Assembly (NCBI RefSeq): GCF_022647665.1
Contig: NZ_CP071872.1
Coordinates: 2,356,001-2,420,000, forward strand
Origin: Streptomyces formicae
GTDB lineage: Bacteria > Actinomycetota > Actinomycetes > Streptomycetales > Streptomycetaceae
Direction: 5' to 3'
Length of the DNA: 64,000 nucleotides
The translations under genes and the position numbers were made by a program. Positions 18,280-27,151 of the stretch are shown here, piece by piece. The stretch's first letter is position 1. Each line of letters begins with the position of its first letter. The notes beneath the pieces were generated by a model. That model was not told where the DNA came from, ran no database searches, and worked only from the letters and a program-made list of their open reading frames with translations.

Positions 18280-19155
18280 TCATGACGCCAGCAGCTGCTT
18301 CCTGCTCTCCTCCACGTCGAACCCGCCCGCCGCCGGGTACCGCGGATCCAGCTCCTCCAGATGCTCCAGGAGCAGCTGGCTGACCGCCCAGTTCCGGTAC
18401 CACTTGCGGTCGGCCGGCACGACGTACCAGGGCGCCTCGGCCGTCGAGCAGCGCGTCAGGGCCAGCTCGTACGCCTTCTGGTACGCGGGCCACAGCGCGC
18501 GCTCCTCGATGTCGCCCACGTTGAACTTCCAGTGCTTGTCCGGGTTGTCGAGCCGCTGGAGCAGCCGCCGCCGCTGCTGCTCGTACGAGATGTGCAGAAA
18601 CACCTTGATCAGCGTCACACCGTCCTCGGCGAGCGCTTTCTCGAACGCGTTGATCTCGTCGTAGCGGCGGCGGATCTGCTCCCGCGGGGCCAGTTCCCGC
18701 ACCCGGGCGATGAGCACGTCCTCGTAGTGCGAGCGGTCGAAGATGCCGATCTCGCCGGAGCGCGGCAGCTCGCGGTTGATCCGCCAGAGGAAGTGGTGGT
18801 CCTGCTCCTCCGGGGTCGGCGCCTTGAACGCCCTGATCCGGCAGCCGGCCGGGTTGAAGTGCCCGATCACGTGCTTGACCGTGCCGCCCTTGCCGCAGGT
18901 GTCCATGCCCTGGAGCACCAGCAGCAGCCGGCGCCGGTCGCCGGCCGTTCCCGCCGCGTACAGGCGTTCCTGGAGCTCCGCGAGGCGCTCGGCCATAGCG
19001 GCCGTCGCCGCGACGCCCGCGGCCTTGTCCTCGGGACCGACCGGGACGGCCTCGGCGTCGTACGCGGTGAGATCGGTCTCCGTGCCCGGCGGGACGCGCA
19101 GCAGCTCACGGAGCCGGTCGGGCCTGTCGTCCTTCTTCGTGCTCTTCTTCGCCAC
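18280..19155 (-). CDS. Polyphosphate kinase 2 (PPK2) family protein
   Basis: PPK2 enzymes transfer phosphate between polyphosphate and nucleotides. The Walker A-like loop is LVLQGMDTCGKGGTVKHVIG (usual form GxDxxGKGG), and the lid/Walker B part is IGIFDRSHYEDVLIARV. ISYEQQRRRLLQRLDNPDKH and PWYVVPADRKWYRNWAVSQL are standard for the single-domain AMP/ADP-type branch. At 291 residues it is of normal length. GTG 19155 follows GGAAAG and the start is rich in lysine. It is transcribed away from a degenerate region at 19.2-19.4 kb. Confidence 0.9.
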   Translation of the reverse strand: MAKKSTKKDDRPDRLRELLRVPPGTETDLTAYDAEAVPVGPEDKAAGVAATAAMAERLAELQERLYAAGTAGDRRRLLLVLQGMDTCGKGGTVKHVIGHFNPAGCRIRAFKAPTPEEQDHHFLWRINRELPRSGEIGIFDRSHYEDVLIARVRELAPREQIRRRYDEINAFEKALAEDGVTLIKVFLHISYEQQRRRLLQRLDNPDKHWKFNVGDIEERALWPAYQKAYELALTRCSTAEAPWYVVPADRKWYRNWAVSQLLLEHLEELDPRYPAAGGFDVEESRKQLLAS

Positions 19156-19262
19156 TGTCTTTCCCTTTCCGCACCGGTCCGGCCTTCCGATCCTCCGCCG
19201 GAACGGGCGCCGCCGCGAGCGACCGCCGGCGACAGACCGGAGGACCGGGCCTGGGAGCGCTA

Positions 19263-19410
19263 CCCCAGCCACGCTCCGTCGCGCATGATGACCCGGCCGC
19301 GCAGCGTGTCCGGCAGGGCCAGGCGCACACGCGGCTCCGCGCGGACGTGTCGGCGAACGCCTCTGCCGCATCACCGGGCACGTCCTGGTCGGGGAAGCAC
19401 TCCGCCCGCA
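19263..19410 (-). pseudogene. Short coding remnant between PPK2 and OsmC
   Basis: On the minus strand, RAECFPDQDVPGDAAEAFAD continues after a one-base shift as RLALPDTLRGRVIMRDGAWLG and a stop at about 19263. Third-position GC and the clean stop suggest the tail of a former gene. It has no start and no recognised family. Confidence 0.25.
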
Positions 19411-19415
19411 CAAAA

Positions 19416-19449
19416 CGGCCCCGCACGGTGTGCACACCGTGCGGGGCCG
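19416..19449 (-). terminator. Perfect 34-bp palindromic terminator of osmC
   Basis: Two 17-base arms (CGGCCCCGCACGGTGTG and its exact complement) form a perfect hairpin 19 bases after the OsmC stop. On the minus strand it is followed by TTTT, so it is a good intrinsic terminator for that gene. Confidence 0.85.
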
Positions 19450-19467
19450 GGGACCGCCGGAAAAGGG

Positions 19468-19893
19468 TTACGCCAGCTTGGCGGTGAGCGTGATCGTCGT
19501 ACCCGTGAGCGCCTGGCTCACCGGGCAGTTCTTCTTGGCCTCCTCGGCGGCGGCCTGGAAGCCCTCCTGGTCGAGACCCGGCACCTGGCCCTCGACGGTC
19601 AGGTGGATACCGGTGATGCCCTCACCGGGCTGGAAGGTGACATCGGCCTTGGTCTCCAGCCGGGTGGGCGGAGTGCCCGCGCCGGTGAGGCCGTGTGAGA
19701 GGGCCATCGAGAAGCAGCTGGAGTGGGCGCCGGCGATCAGCTCCTCGGGGCTGGTCTTGCCGTTCGCCTGCTCGGCGCGCGAGGGCCAGGAGACGGGCTG
19801 GCTCGCAATGCCGGAGGAGTCGAAGGTGACGACGCCCGAGCCCTTGAGCAGCTCGCCTTCCCAGACGGTGTGCGCCGTACGCGTGGTGGCCAT
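19468..19893 (-). CDS. OsmC-family peroxiredoxin (organic hydroperoxide reductase)
   Basis: This 141-residue OsmC-type protein reduces organic hydroperoxides with two cysteines, seen here in AHSSCFSMALSHGL and KKNCPVSQALTG. The Glu of PEELIAGAHSSC is also typical. ATG 19893 (MATTRTAHTVWEG) has GAAGGGA upstream; an ATG at 19920 would add nine residues without a better signal. It is monocistronic, ending at a strong terminator. Osmotic or oxidative stress control is likely from the family, but no regulator gene is adjacent. Confidence 0.9.
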   Translation of the reverse strand: MATTRTAHTVWEGELLKGSGVVTFDSSGIASQPVSWPSRAEQANGKTSPEELIAGAHSSCFSMALSHGLTGAGTPPTRLETKADVTFQPGEGITGIHLTVEGQVPGLDQEGFQAAAEEAKKNCPVSQALTGTTITLTAKLA

Positions 19894-19944
19894 GATGGAT
19901 CCCTTCTCAATGATGTCCATGAATCGGTTCCAACCGGCCCCAAC

Positions 19945-21015
19945 CTACTGGTCCACAAGCCCCTTCGCGTCCCGCACGAGCGCCGTCAGCCGCGAGATCG
20001 CCCGGAAGTACTTCTTCCGGTATCCGCCCTTCAGCATCTCGTCGCTGAACAGCCGGTCGAAGGGGAGACCCGCGGCGAGGACCGGTATCTCGCGGTCGTA
20101 CAGCCGGTCGGCGAGGACGACCAGCCGCAGCGCCGTCGACTGGTCCGGCACCGGCCGCACATCGGTGAGGCAGACCGCGCGCAGCCCGTCCGTCAGCGCC
20201 CCGTAGCGGCTCGGGTGGACCCGCGCGAGGTGCTCCAGGAGCTGGGGGAAGTCGTCGAGCGAGGCGCCAGGGGTGGCGTACGCGGCCTTGGTGACCTGCT
20301 CGTCCGTGAACGGCGGCGGGGCCTCGGGCAGCCCGCGGTGGCGGTAGTCCTCGCCGTCGATCCGCAGCGGCCGGAAGTGCGCCGACAGGCCCTGGATCTC
20401 GCGGAGGAAGTCGGCAGCGGCGAACCGGCCCTCGCCGAGCTTCCCCGGCAGGGTGTTGGAGGTGGCCGCGAGCGCCACGCCCGCGTCCACGAGCTTGCCG
20501 AGCAGCGTCGAGACGAGCACGGTGTCGCCCGGGTCGTCCAGCTCGAACTCGTCGATGCAGAGCAGCCGGTGCCCGCTGAGCGTCTGCACGGTCTGCTGGA
20601 AGCCGAGCGCGCCGACGAGGTTCGTCAGCTCCACGAACGTGCCGAACGCCTTCAGGGCGGGCTCGGCCGGGGTCGCGTGCCAGAGCGAGGCGAGCAGATG
20701 CGTCTTGCCGACGCCGTACCCGCCGTCGAGATAGACACCGCGCGGCGCCGCCGGGGCCGCCGGCTTCTTCGCGAACCAGCGGCGCCTGCCGCTCCCGGTC
20801 GCGTGCGCGCCGCCCAGGCCCGCCGCGAACGAGCTCAGCACGGTGACCGCCTCGGTCTGGCTGGGCTGCTTCGGGTCGGGGACGTACGTGTCGAAGCGGA
20901 CGGAGTCGAAGCGCGGCGGCGGCACCATCTCGGCGACCAGACGGTCGGCCGGGACATGGGGCTCGCGGGCGCACAGGGACAGCGGGACGGCTTCGGTCAG
21001 GGGCGTGGTCGGCAC
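19945..21015 (-). CDS. zapE: AFG1-like ATPase, cell division protein ZapE
   Basis: This 356-residue P-loop ATPase has Walker A GGYGVGKTHLLASLWH, Walker B LLCIDEFELDDPGD and the sensor segment ALAATSNTLPGKLGEGRF, the standard ZapE/AFG1 order. In other bacteria ZapE acts on the Z-ring; its role in Streptomyces is not well defined. The start is GTG 21015 (PTTPLTEAVPLSL). It is divergent from the RibD-like gene with only 37 bp between, so the two probably share a promoter region. Confidence 0.88.
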   Translation of the reverse strand: MPTTPLTEAVPLSLCAREPHVPADRLVAEMVPPPRFDSVRFDTYVPDPKQPSQTEAVTVLSSFAAGLGGAHATGSGRRRWFAKKPAAPAAPRGVYLDGGYGVGKTHLLASLWHATPAEPALKAFGTFVELTNLVGALGFQQTVQTLSGHRLLCIDEFELDDPGDTVLVSTLLGKLVDAGVALAATSNTLPGKLGEGRFAAADFLREIQGLSAHFRPLRIDGEDYRHRGLPEAPPPFTDEQVTKAAYATPGASLDDFPQLLEHLARVHPSRYGALTDGLRAVCLTDVRPVPDQSTALRLVVLADRLYDREIPVLAAGLPFDRLFSDEMLKGGYRKKYFRAISRLTALVRDAKGLVDQ

Positions 21016-21052
21016 AGTCCCCAACTCTACGGGCCGTGTCACACTGCGCGAC

Positions 21053-21817
21053 ATGCGACGTCTTTTCCCTGTGACCGACCCGACAGCCGATGCCCATGAC
21101 CGGGAGTGGGGCCTCGACGAGCTGGCCGACGCGTACGCGTACCCGGCGGGGGACGGGCGGTGGCTGCGCGCCAACATGGTGACGTCGCTGGACGGCGCGG
21201 CCCAGCACGGGGGCCGCTCCCAGCCGCTCTCCTCCGACACGGACATGCGGATCTTCGGCACGCTGCGGCAGCTGGCGGACGCGGTGGTCGTGGGCGCAGA
21301 GACGGTACGCCAGGAGGGGTACCGCCCGGCCCGCGCCCGGGACGCCTTCGCGGCGCGCCGGGAGGCCGCCGGGCAGGGCCCCGCCCCCGCGATCGCCGTG
21401 GTCAGCGCGAGCCTGGAGCTGGACTTCGGGCTGCCGCTCTTCACCTCCCCGCTGGTGCCGACGCTGGTCCTGACCGGCGCGGCGGCCGCCCCGGAGCGGG
21501 TGGCCGCGGCCGAGAAGGCGGGCGTGGAGGTGGTGGTCGCGGGCGACGGGCCCGGCGTCGAGCCCGCCCGCGCCGTGCGGGCCCTGGCCGACCGGGGCCT
21601 GCGGCGGCTGCTCACCGAGGGCGGGCCGAGGATGCTCGGCCAGTTCATCGCGGCCGGGGTGCTCGACGAGATGTGTCTGACCGTGTCGCCGACGCTGACC
21701 GCGGGGGACGCCCAGCGGATCGCCGGGGGGCCGTCGGTGGCGGTGCCGGAGCGGTTCGCGCTGGCGTCGCTGCTGGAGGAGGCCGGGTTCCTCTTCGCCC
21801 GCTACCGTCGGATCTGA
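21053..21817 (+). CDS. RibD C-terminal/dihydrofolate-reductase-like protein
   Basis: This 254-residue protein has the DHFR-like fold of the RibD reductase domain: RANMVTSLDGAAQHGG near residue 40, ADAVVVGAETVRQEGY and RRLLTEGGPRMLGQFI, which form the NADPH and substrate pocket. It lacks the RibD deaminase domain and is far from other riboflavin genes, so it may be a pyrimidine reductase paralogue or act on another substrate. It starts at ATG 21053. Orthologues are commonly annotated as pyrimidine reductase family protein in Streptomyces. Confidence 0.8.
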   Translation: MRRLFPVTDPTADAHDREWGLDELADAYAYPAGDGRWLRANMVTSLDGAAQHGGRSQPLSSDTDMRIFGTLRQLADAVVVGAETVRQEGYRPARARDAFAARREAAGQGPAPAIAVVSASLELDFGLPLFTSPLVPTLVLTGAAAAPERVAAAEKAGVEVVVAGDGPGVEPARAVRALADRGLRRLLTEGGPRMLGQFIAAGVLDEMCLTVSPTLTAGDAQRIAGGPSVAVPERFALASLLEEAGFLFARYRRI

Positions 21818-21921
21818 CAAGCAGCGGAATTGCTCGTTCCGGTTGGCCCCGGATGGGCACTATTACTCTCAGACCCCGTGCGGACACGGGGAAGGATGGT
21901 TTCCGCAGAAGGGCTCCCGAC

Positions 21922-22392
21922 GTGTTCACAAGCGTTCTGATGATCGAGAAGCCGCTCACGTCCGCGGACGTGGAATTCGTCACGACCCTGCACGGCACCG
22001 AGCCGATCTCGTTCATCGTGCTCATGCAGCCGCGCGGGGACCAGGCGGATCTCCTGTTGCGCGCGATCGACGACGTCGCCATGGGCGAGCTGAAGGATGC
22101 CGTCCGCGAGGGCGAGGTGCCCGAGGGCGAGGAGGCCAGGAAGATCGCGGAGCTCGCCCTCGAGAACTCCCTGGCCGAGCTGCGGGCGGCCGGCTGCGAA
22201 GCGGTGGGCCAGGTCGTCGAGGACCATCCGCTCGACAAGATGAAGTCCGTCGTGGAGGAGTCCGGCGCCGACGAGGTGATCGTGCTCACCGCGCCCCACT
22301 ACGTGGAGGAGTTCTTCCACCGGGACTGGGCGTCCCGGGCGCGGCACAAGGTCGGCGTACCGGTGCTCAAGCTCTTCGCGCACAGCGAATAG
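21922..22392 (+). CDS. Conserved actinobacterial protein of unknown function
   Basis: This 156-residue protein starts at GTG 21922 (MFTSVLMIEKPLTSADVEFV). Its pattern of ISFIVLMQPRGDQADLLLRA, a long acidic helix and ADEVIVLTAPHYVEEFFHRD, with a small alpha/beta core, suggests a universal-stress-protein-like fold. Databases often name this group indole-3-glycerol phosphate synthase, but none of that enzyme's barrel motifs are present. It lies directly upstream of murC. Confidence 0.7.
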   Translation: MFTSVLMIEKPLTSADVEFVTTLHGTEPISFIVLMQPRGDQADLLLRAIDDVAMGELKDAVREGEVPEGEEARKIAELALENSLAELRAAGCEAVGQVVEDHPLDKMKSVVEESGADEVIVLTAPHYVEEFFHRDWASRARHKVGVPVLKLFAHSE

Positions 22393-22466
22393 GCTGGGGC
22401 CCGTCGTACGACGCCACACCTCGTACGACGCCCCACCCCGCACCGCACACCCTGGGAGACACGCGC

Positions 22467-23861
22467 ATGGCATCCGGCATCCCTCACGCCATGGAACGGC
22501 CGCACTTCATCGGTATCGGCGGCGCCGGGATGTCCGGGATCGCGAAGATCCTCGCCCAGCGGGGTGCCAAGGTCGCGGGCAGTGATGCCAAGGAGTCGGC
22601 CACCGCGGAGTCGCTGCGGGCGCTCGGCGCGACCGTGCACATCGGTCACGCCGCCGAGCACCTCGCCGACGACGCCTCCTGCGTCGTCGTCTCCAGCGCG
22701 ATCCGCCCCGACAACCCGGAGCTGGCCCGCGCCGCCGAGCTGGGCGTGCCCGTCGTGCACCGCTCCGACGCGCTCGCGGCCGTGATGCGGGGCGGCAGCA
22801 CGATCGCCGTCGCCGGCACCCACGGCAAGACCACGACCACGTCGATGCTCGCCGTCGCCCTCAGCGAGCTCGGCCTCGACCCGTCGTACGCGATCGGCGG
22901 CGACCTCGCGGGGCCGGGCACGAACGCCCGCCACGGCGAGGGCGAGATCTTCGTCGCCGAGGCGGACGAGAGCGACCGCAGCTTCCAGAAGTACGACCCG
23001 GACGTGGCGATCGTCCTCAATGTCGAGCTCGACCACCACGCCAACTACGCGTCGATGGACGAGATCTACGAGTCCTTCGAGGCGTTCACGGCCAAGATCC
23101 CGGCCGGCGGCACGCTGGTCGTCGGCGAGCACGCGGGCGCCCGTGAGCTGGCGTCGCGGGTCTCCGCCCGGGACGACCTGACCGTCGTACGCGTCGGCGA
23201 GACCGCGGACTCCGACGTCCGCATCCTCGCGATCACCCCGCACGGCATGACCAGTGAGGTCACCGTCGCCCTGCCGGACCACGGCGAGCTCACCTTCACG
23301 GTCTCCGTCCCCGGCCGCCACTACGCGCACAACGCCGCCGCCGCCCTCGCCGCTGGCGCCCGCCTGGGCATCGACCCCGCCGCCCTGGCCGCCGCCCTCA
23401 CCGCGTACACCGGCGTGGGCCGCCGCCTCCAGCTCAAGGGCGAGGCCGCCGGCGTCCAGGTCATCGACTCGTACGCCCACCACCCCACCGAGATGACCGC
23501 CGACCTGGAGGCCATGCGCGCGGCGGCGGGCGAGCGCCGCCTGCTCGTCGTCTTCCAGCCCCACCTCTTCTCCCGCACCCAGGAGCTGGGCAAGGAGATG
23601 GGCCAGGCCCTCGCCCTGGCCGACGCCTCGGTCGTCCTCGACATCTACCCGGCACGCGAGGACCCGATCCCGGGCGTCACCAGCACCCTGATCACCGACG
23701 CCGCCCTCGCCGCGGGCGCCTCCGTCACCCCCGTCCACGACAAGTCCACCGTCCCGGACGTGATCGCGGGAATGGCCGCACCCGGCGATCTCGTTCTCAC
23801 CATGGGCGCGGGCGACGTGACGGACCTCGGTCCGCAGATCCTGGCCCGCCTGTCGAGCTGA
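22467..23861 (+). CDS. murC: UDP-N-acetylmuramate-L-alanine ligase
   Basis: MurC adds L-Ala to UDP-MurNAc in peptidoglycan precursor synthesis in the cytoplasm. The N-terminal Rossmann motif is FIGIGGAGMSGIA, the ATP loop is AGTHGKTTTTSML, and FVAEADESDRSFQKY and LNVELDHHANY are the Mur-ligase central motifs; RHYAHNAAAALAA and SYAHHPTEM are in the C-terminal part. At 464 residues it is of normal length. GGGAGA precedes ATG 22467. It lies just ahead of msrB with an 11-bp gap and probably shares its transcript. Unlike in most bacteria, it is not in a dcw cluster here. Confidence 0.95.
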   Translation: MASGIPHAMERPHFIGIGGAGMSGIAKILAQRGAKVAGSDAKESATAESLRALGATVHIGHAAEHLADDASCVVVSSAIRPDNPELARAAELGVPVVHRSDALAAVMRGGSTIAVAGTHGKTTTTSMLAVALSELGLDPSYAIGGDLAGPGTNARHGEGEIFVAEADESDRSFQKYDPDVAIVLNVELDHHANYASMDEIYESFEAFTAKIPAGGTLVVGEHAGARELASRVSARDDLTVVRVGETADSDVRILAITPHGMTSEVTVALPDHGELTFTVSVPGRHYAHNAAAALAAGARLGIDPAALAAALTAYTGVGRRLQLKGEAAGVQVIDSYAHHPTEMTADLEAMRAAAGERRLLVVFQPHLFSRTQELGKEMGQALALADASVVLDIYPAREDPIPGVTSTLITDAALAAGASVTPVHDKSTVPDVIAGMAAPGDLVLTMGAGDVTDLGPQILARLSS

Positions 23862-23871
23862 GGAGCGTGTG

Positions 23872-24279
23872 ATGGCGTACGACGTCGAGAAGCCGGACGA
23901 GCAGTGGCGCGCGGAGCTGACCCCCGCGGAGTACCAGGTCCTGCGCCAGGCCGGCACCGAGCCCGCCTTCCGCGGTGAGTACACGGACACCAGGACGAAG
24001 GGCGTCTACTCCTGCCGCGCCTGCGGCGCCGAGCTCTTCACCTCCGACACCAAGTTCGAGTCCCACTGCGGCTGGCCGTCCTTCTACGACCCGAAGGACA
24101 CGGACACGGTGGAGCTGATCGAGGACCGGTCCCACGGCATGGTCCGCACGGAGGTCCGCTGCGCGAGGTGCGGCTCGCATCTCGGCCACGTCTTCGAGGG
24201 CGAGGGGTACGCGACCCCGACGGACCAGCGGTACTGCATCAACTCGATCTCGCTGCGGCTGACGCCGGACGAAGGCTGA
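23872..24279 (+). CDS. msrB: Peptide-methionine (R)-S-oxide reductase MsrB
   Basis: MsrB repairs R-methionine sulfoxide in proteins. The 135-residue product has the four zinc cysteines (Cys48, Cys51, Cys97, Cys100), Cys66 in SHCGWPSFY and the catalytic Cys122 in [11 protein letters not shown] 23872 has GAGGAG upstream and lies 11 bp after murC. The last 208 bases before the final codons are repeated exactly 3.6 kb downstream, so an insertion or duplication has remade the 3' end of this gene. Confidence 0.95.
   Translation: MAYDVEKPDEQWRAELTPAEYQVLRQAGTEPAFRGEYTDTRTKGVYSCRACGAELFTSDTKFESHCGWPSFYDPKDTDTVELIEDRSHGMVRTEVRCARCGSHLGHVFEGEGYATPTDQRYCINSISLRLTPDEG
24063..24270 (+). repeat. 208-bp direct repeat, left copy (inside msrB)
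   Basis: The bases from the codons around Cys66 of msrB to GACGCCGGAC near the stop are identical, base for base, to 27664-27871. The two copies are in the same orientation, 3,601 bp apart, and diverge immediately on both sides. Confidence 0.97.
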
Positions 24280-24293
24280 CCGAAGCGGGCGGG

Positions 24294-26693
24294 TCACGCG
24301 GGCAGGACGGCCTGGATGCGGGAGAGGGTGAAGACCCGCTCGTCCTCGCGGAGATGGCAGTACGCGTGGAGGTAGGGCGGATCGAAGTCGAGTTCGCTCA
24401 CCGTGCGGATGGTGTGGTTGCCGGAGGTCGCGACGTACTCGATCGTGATGGGCTCGCTCTCGTGGATGGCGTGGGCGAGTTGGCGGATGTCGGTCAGGGC
24501 CAGTGCCTTGGCGTAACCGGCGAGGATCTCCTCGGTGTCGGAGGCGAAGGGGATCCCGCGGTCGGGGTCGGGGTGCGGTAGGCGGTCCGGGGCGGCGAGC
24601 AGCCGGGTCGCAAGTTCGGACGTCGGAATGAGCGGCGCCGGGGCGGGGGCTGCCAGGGCACGGCGCGGGCGGGGCAGCACATGGTTTGTACGCGGCTGTT
24701 CGGGCCGTTCGACGCGCACGGCGCCGTCCTCCGTCTCGGCAACGGGCGCGTACCCTTCGGCGCGCAGGGCGCCCAGGGCTTCGGGCAGTGCGGTGCGGCA
24801 GAGCAGGACGGTCGGGGCGAGCTTGCGCAGGCCCAGCCTGGTCAGCTTGCGGTGTGCGGCGATCTCGGCAAGCAGCGCCGTGTCGTCGCTGTGGATGACG
24901 CAGGCCGCAGGGGCGATGCGGATGCGGCCGTGGCGACGGGCCGTGTCGTGGATCAGGTAGGTGAGGGGCTGGGGCAGCATGCCCTCCGCGACAGCGGACA
25001 GGTCGGACTCGATCTCGCTCGGGGTACGGCCCGCGTCCAGGGCGCGGCGCACGGAAGTCGGGCTGAACCGCCAGACGGACGCAGTGCCACGCGCTTCCCG
25101 GTCGGCGAGCGAGTCCAGCAGCGCCGCGAGACGGGCGGAGGGCGCACCGGTCACCACCGCGGTGAGGTCTCCGCCGATGCGGGCCTTCCCGATGGCGCCC
25201 GGCAGCAGGCGCCCGGCGTGGTGCTGCAGTGTGGCGGGGTCGTCGTCGTGCAGCAGTGCCGTGCCGAGTGGGGACAGGGCGCCGCGTGCGAGCACACCCA
25301 GCAGCTCGGCCTCCCTGATCAGGGTGCCGAACGGCTGTGTGTCCTGCGGGAGTTCGTCGGCGAAGGGCCGCTGCCAGGCCACGAGAGGGCCCAGGTCGGC
25401 CGGGTTGCGTACACCATGGGATTCGGGCAGATCAGCGGCAGCAGCCAGCAGTCCGTGCCGAGCGGCCAGACAGCCGGAACAGGGGGGCGTCCGGGTCGCC
25501 GACGGCAACGCCTTGCCCTCCTCGTCGCGGGCGGCGGTCGGTGTGCGGCCGAGCTGCCACCAGGCCCGGAGCAGGGTCGCGAACTGATCGGCCGGCTCCC
25601 GCTCCGCCCACGCGTCGTAGGCCGGGGACGCCCGCAGGGCCTTGTCCTCGTACGCGAGTAGCCCGGCCTCGTATGCACACTCCAGCACCAGGCGCACTAC
25701 AGGCTCCTCGCACTGCACCGACTTGCCGATGCGGGCCAGTTCGCGTGCACCGACGCCGCCCGACTTGAGCGTGGCCGGAGGGCGTGCCGCGCACGCGGCG
25801 AGCACCGCGGTGGCCTGCCCGGCGAAGGCGGTGGCCGCGGTTCCCGCCTCGTGCTCCACCTCGGCCGGCGTGAGGCGCACCAGGTCCGGCGCGGGCGGTA
25901 CCGGGGCGAACGGGGCGTGCCAGTCGGGTCCGCGCAGCGCGCGGATGACCTCGGCGGGCACCTGGGCAGGCTCGTACGACCATGGGCGGCCGACCAGCAA
26001 CGCCCGGTCCAGTAGCCAGCGTTCGGTGGAGCCGGGTGCGGCCGAGCCGTACAGGATGAGTGGAGATTCCGGCCCGCAGTGCTGCTCCAGCAGTTCCCGG
26101 GCGCGCGCAGGCGCGGAGTCGAGCAGTCGAAGGAGCCGGCCGGGGTTGCCGTGATGGTCCAGCACGGCGTCGAGGCGCTGCTGTTTCCTGGTGCCGGGTG
26201 TGAGGCCCAGCGTCGTCACCATTGTGCGCAGTTCCTCGGAGGTTTTCGAGGACAGCAGCTCCGCGAGCCCGGGCCCCAGCCCGAGAGGCGACACCCAGGC
26301 TGTGCGCAGTGCCGCCGCCATGTGCAGCTCGCCTGCCGTACCGGGCCACACCAGGGCCTGATCGGCGAGTGCACGGAGGACGGGGTCGAGCGCGCGGGTG
26401 TCGGTGCCGAGCAGTTCCCCGAGTTCCGTACGGGACACGGGTGTACCCAGGGCGGCGAGCGCCTCGGCCGTCTGCAGACAAGGGAGCGGCAGCCGCTGCA
26501 AGGCCCGCGCGACGGAGCCGGGCCGCTGCAGGCGGTCGGCGAGTTCGCCGAGCGTGCACGGTTCGGGCGCGCGAACGGAGTCGGGGCGCGCGTCGAGTAC
26601 GCGCCGCAGCTGCTCGCCGTCGAGTGTGCGCAGCCAGGCTGACAGCCGTGAGGCGCGGGAGTTGCTGATGGGAGTCACCGTCCTGTGAGCCAC
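24294..26693 (-). CDS. Helicase-associated (XPB/Ssl2-like) domain protein with C-terminal WYL-like region
   Basis: This 799-residue protein resembles the actinobacterial group annotated as helicase C-terminal/XPB-Ssl2-like, without Walker motifs, so it is probably not itself a helicase. The N-terminal 200 residues are winged-helix-like (LGELADRLQRPGSVARALQR). A central region follows, and residues of about 590-690 hold the helicase-associated part (LTYLIHDTARRHGRIRIAPA). The end, ITIEYVATSGNHTIRTVSEL to LREDERVFTLSRIQAVLPA, is WYL-like, a domain that often senses nucleic-acid ligands. The start is uncertain (GTG 26693 or GTG 26678). It lies within the segment flanked by the msrB repeats. Confidence 0.7.
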   Translation of the reverse strand: MAHRTVTPISNSRASRLSAWLRTLDGEQLRRVLDARPDSVRAPEPCTLGELADRLQRPGSVARALQRLPLPCLQTAEALAALGTPVSRTELGELLGTDTRALDPVLRALADQALVWPGTAGELHMAAALRTAWVSPLGLGPGLAELLSSKTSEELRTMVTTLGLTPGTRKQQRLDAVLDHHGNPGRLLRLLDSAPARARELLEQHCGPESPLILYGSAAPGSTERWLLDRALLVGRPWSYEPAQVPAEVIRALRGPDWHAPFAPVPPAPDLVRLTPAEVEHEAGTAATAFAGQATAVLAACAARPPATLKSGGVGARELARIGKSVQCEEPVVRLVLECAYEAGLLAYEDKALRASPAYDAWAEREPADQFATLLRAWWQLGRTPTAARDEEGKALPSATRTPPCSGCLAARHGLLAAAADLPESHGVRNPADLGPLVAWQRPFADELPQDTQPFGTLIREAELLGVLARGALSPLGTALLHDDDPATLQHHAGRLLPGAIGKARIGGDLTAVVTGAPSARLAALLDSLADREARGTASVWRFSPTSVRRALDAGRTPSEIESDLSAVAEGMLPQPLTYLIHDTARRHGRIRIAPAACVIHSDDTALLAEIAAHRKLTRLGLRKLAPTVLLCRTALPEALGALRAEGYAPVAETEDGAVRVERPEQPRTNHVLPRPRRALAAPAPAPLIPTSELATRLLAAPDRLPHPDPDRGIPFASDTEEILAGYAKALALTDIRQLAHAIHESEPITIEYVATSGNHTIRTVSELDFDPPYLHAYCHLREDERVFTLSRIQAVLPA

Positions 26694-26797
26694 GGTTTGG
26701 ATACGTCAGTCACCCTACTGGCCGACCCCCGGCAGGCGACTGCGGCCTTGACAACCACGTGGACACCGCGTCGACCCAACGGGTGGCGCTTGCTGTG

Positions 26798-26817
26798 TCG
26801 TAATACGTGTCATACGA
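26798..26817. promoter_or_regulatory. Imperfect 20-bp palindrome at the toxin-antitoxin promoter
   Basis: TCGTAATACGTGTCATACGA has inverted TCGTA/TACGA ends and lies 8 bases ahead of the preferred antitoxin start (GTG 26825). This position fits an autoregulatory operator bound by the antitoxin. It also argues against a start at GTG 26807, which lies inside it. Confidence 0.5.
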
Positions 26818-26824
26818 TGGCGCG

Positions 26825-27151
26825 GTGGCCAGGACCAGGATCAGCATCAGCCTTGAGCAGGAGCAGGCCGAGCGCATTCGGCGGCACGCGGAGCGCGCCG
26901 GCATGGATGTCTCGGCGTACCTCGTGTCTGCCGCGACGCGGCAGATGGCGGAGACCGAGGCCATGGAGGAACAGTTCGCGGGCGTGGATGCTCTGATCGC
27001 CGCCGCGGAGGCCGAAGCCAGTGCGGGAGCGCCCGAGCCGCCCGCGTCGGCCGGGGAACTGACGGAACAGGAGCGGCGCGAGATCGAGTCCGCCCTCGGC
27101 CTTGTCTATGGGGCGGATCGCCCAGGTGCGCGGCCGGGCGAAGCCGCGTGA
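26825..27151 (+). CDS. Putative antitoxin, ribbon-helix-helix type
   Basis: From GTG 26825 the 108-residue product begins MARTRISISLEQEQAERIRR, typical of a ribbon-helix-helix DNA-binding domain. It continues with HAERAGMDVSAYLVSAATRQ and then an acidic C-terminal tail that would wrap the toxin. The stop overlaps the start of the PIN-domain gene (GTGA), the usual arrangement of a coupled antitoxin-toxin pair. It lies downstream of a palindrome likely to be its operator. Confidence 0.75.
   Translation: MARTRISISLEQEQAERIRRHAERAGMDVSAYLVSAATRQMAETEAMEEQFAGVDALIAAAEAEASAGAPEPPASAGELTEQERREIESALGLVYGADRPGARPGEAA

Noticed and set aside
21106..22392. Fusion of the RibD-like gene with the following hypothetical gene in one frame
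   Set aside because: That frame reads the RibD-like gene out of phase, giving Arg/Gly-rich sequence. The downstream gene has its own GTG start at 21922.
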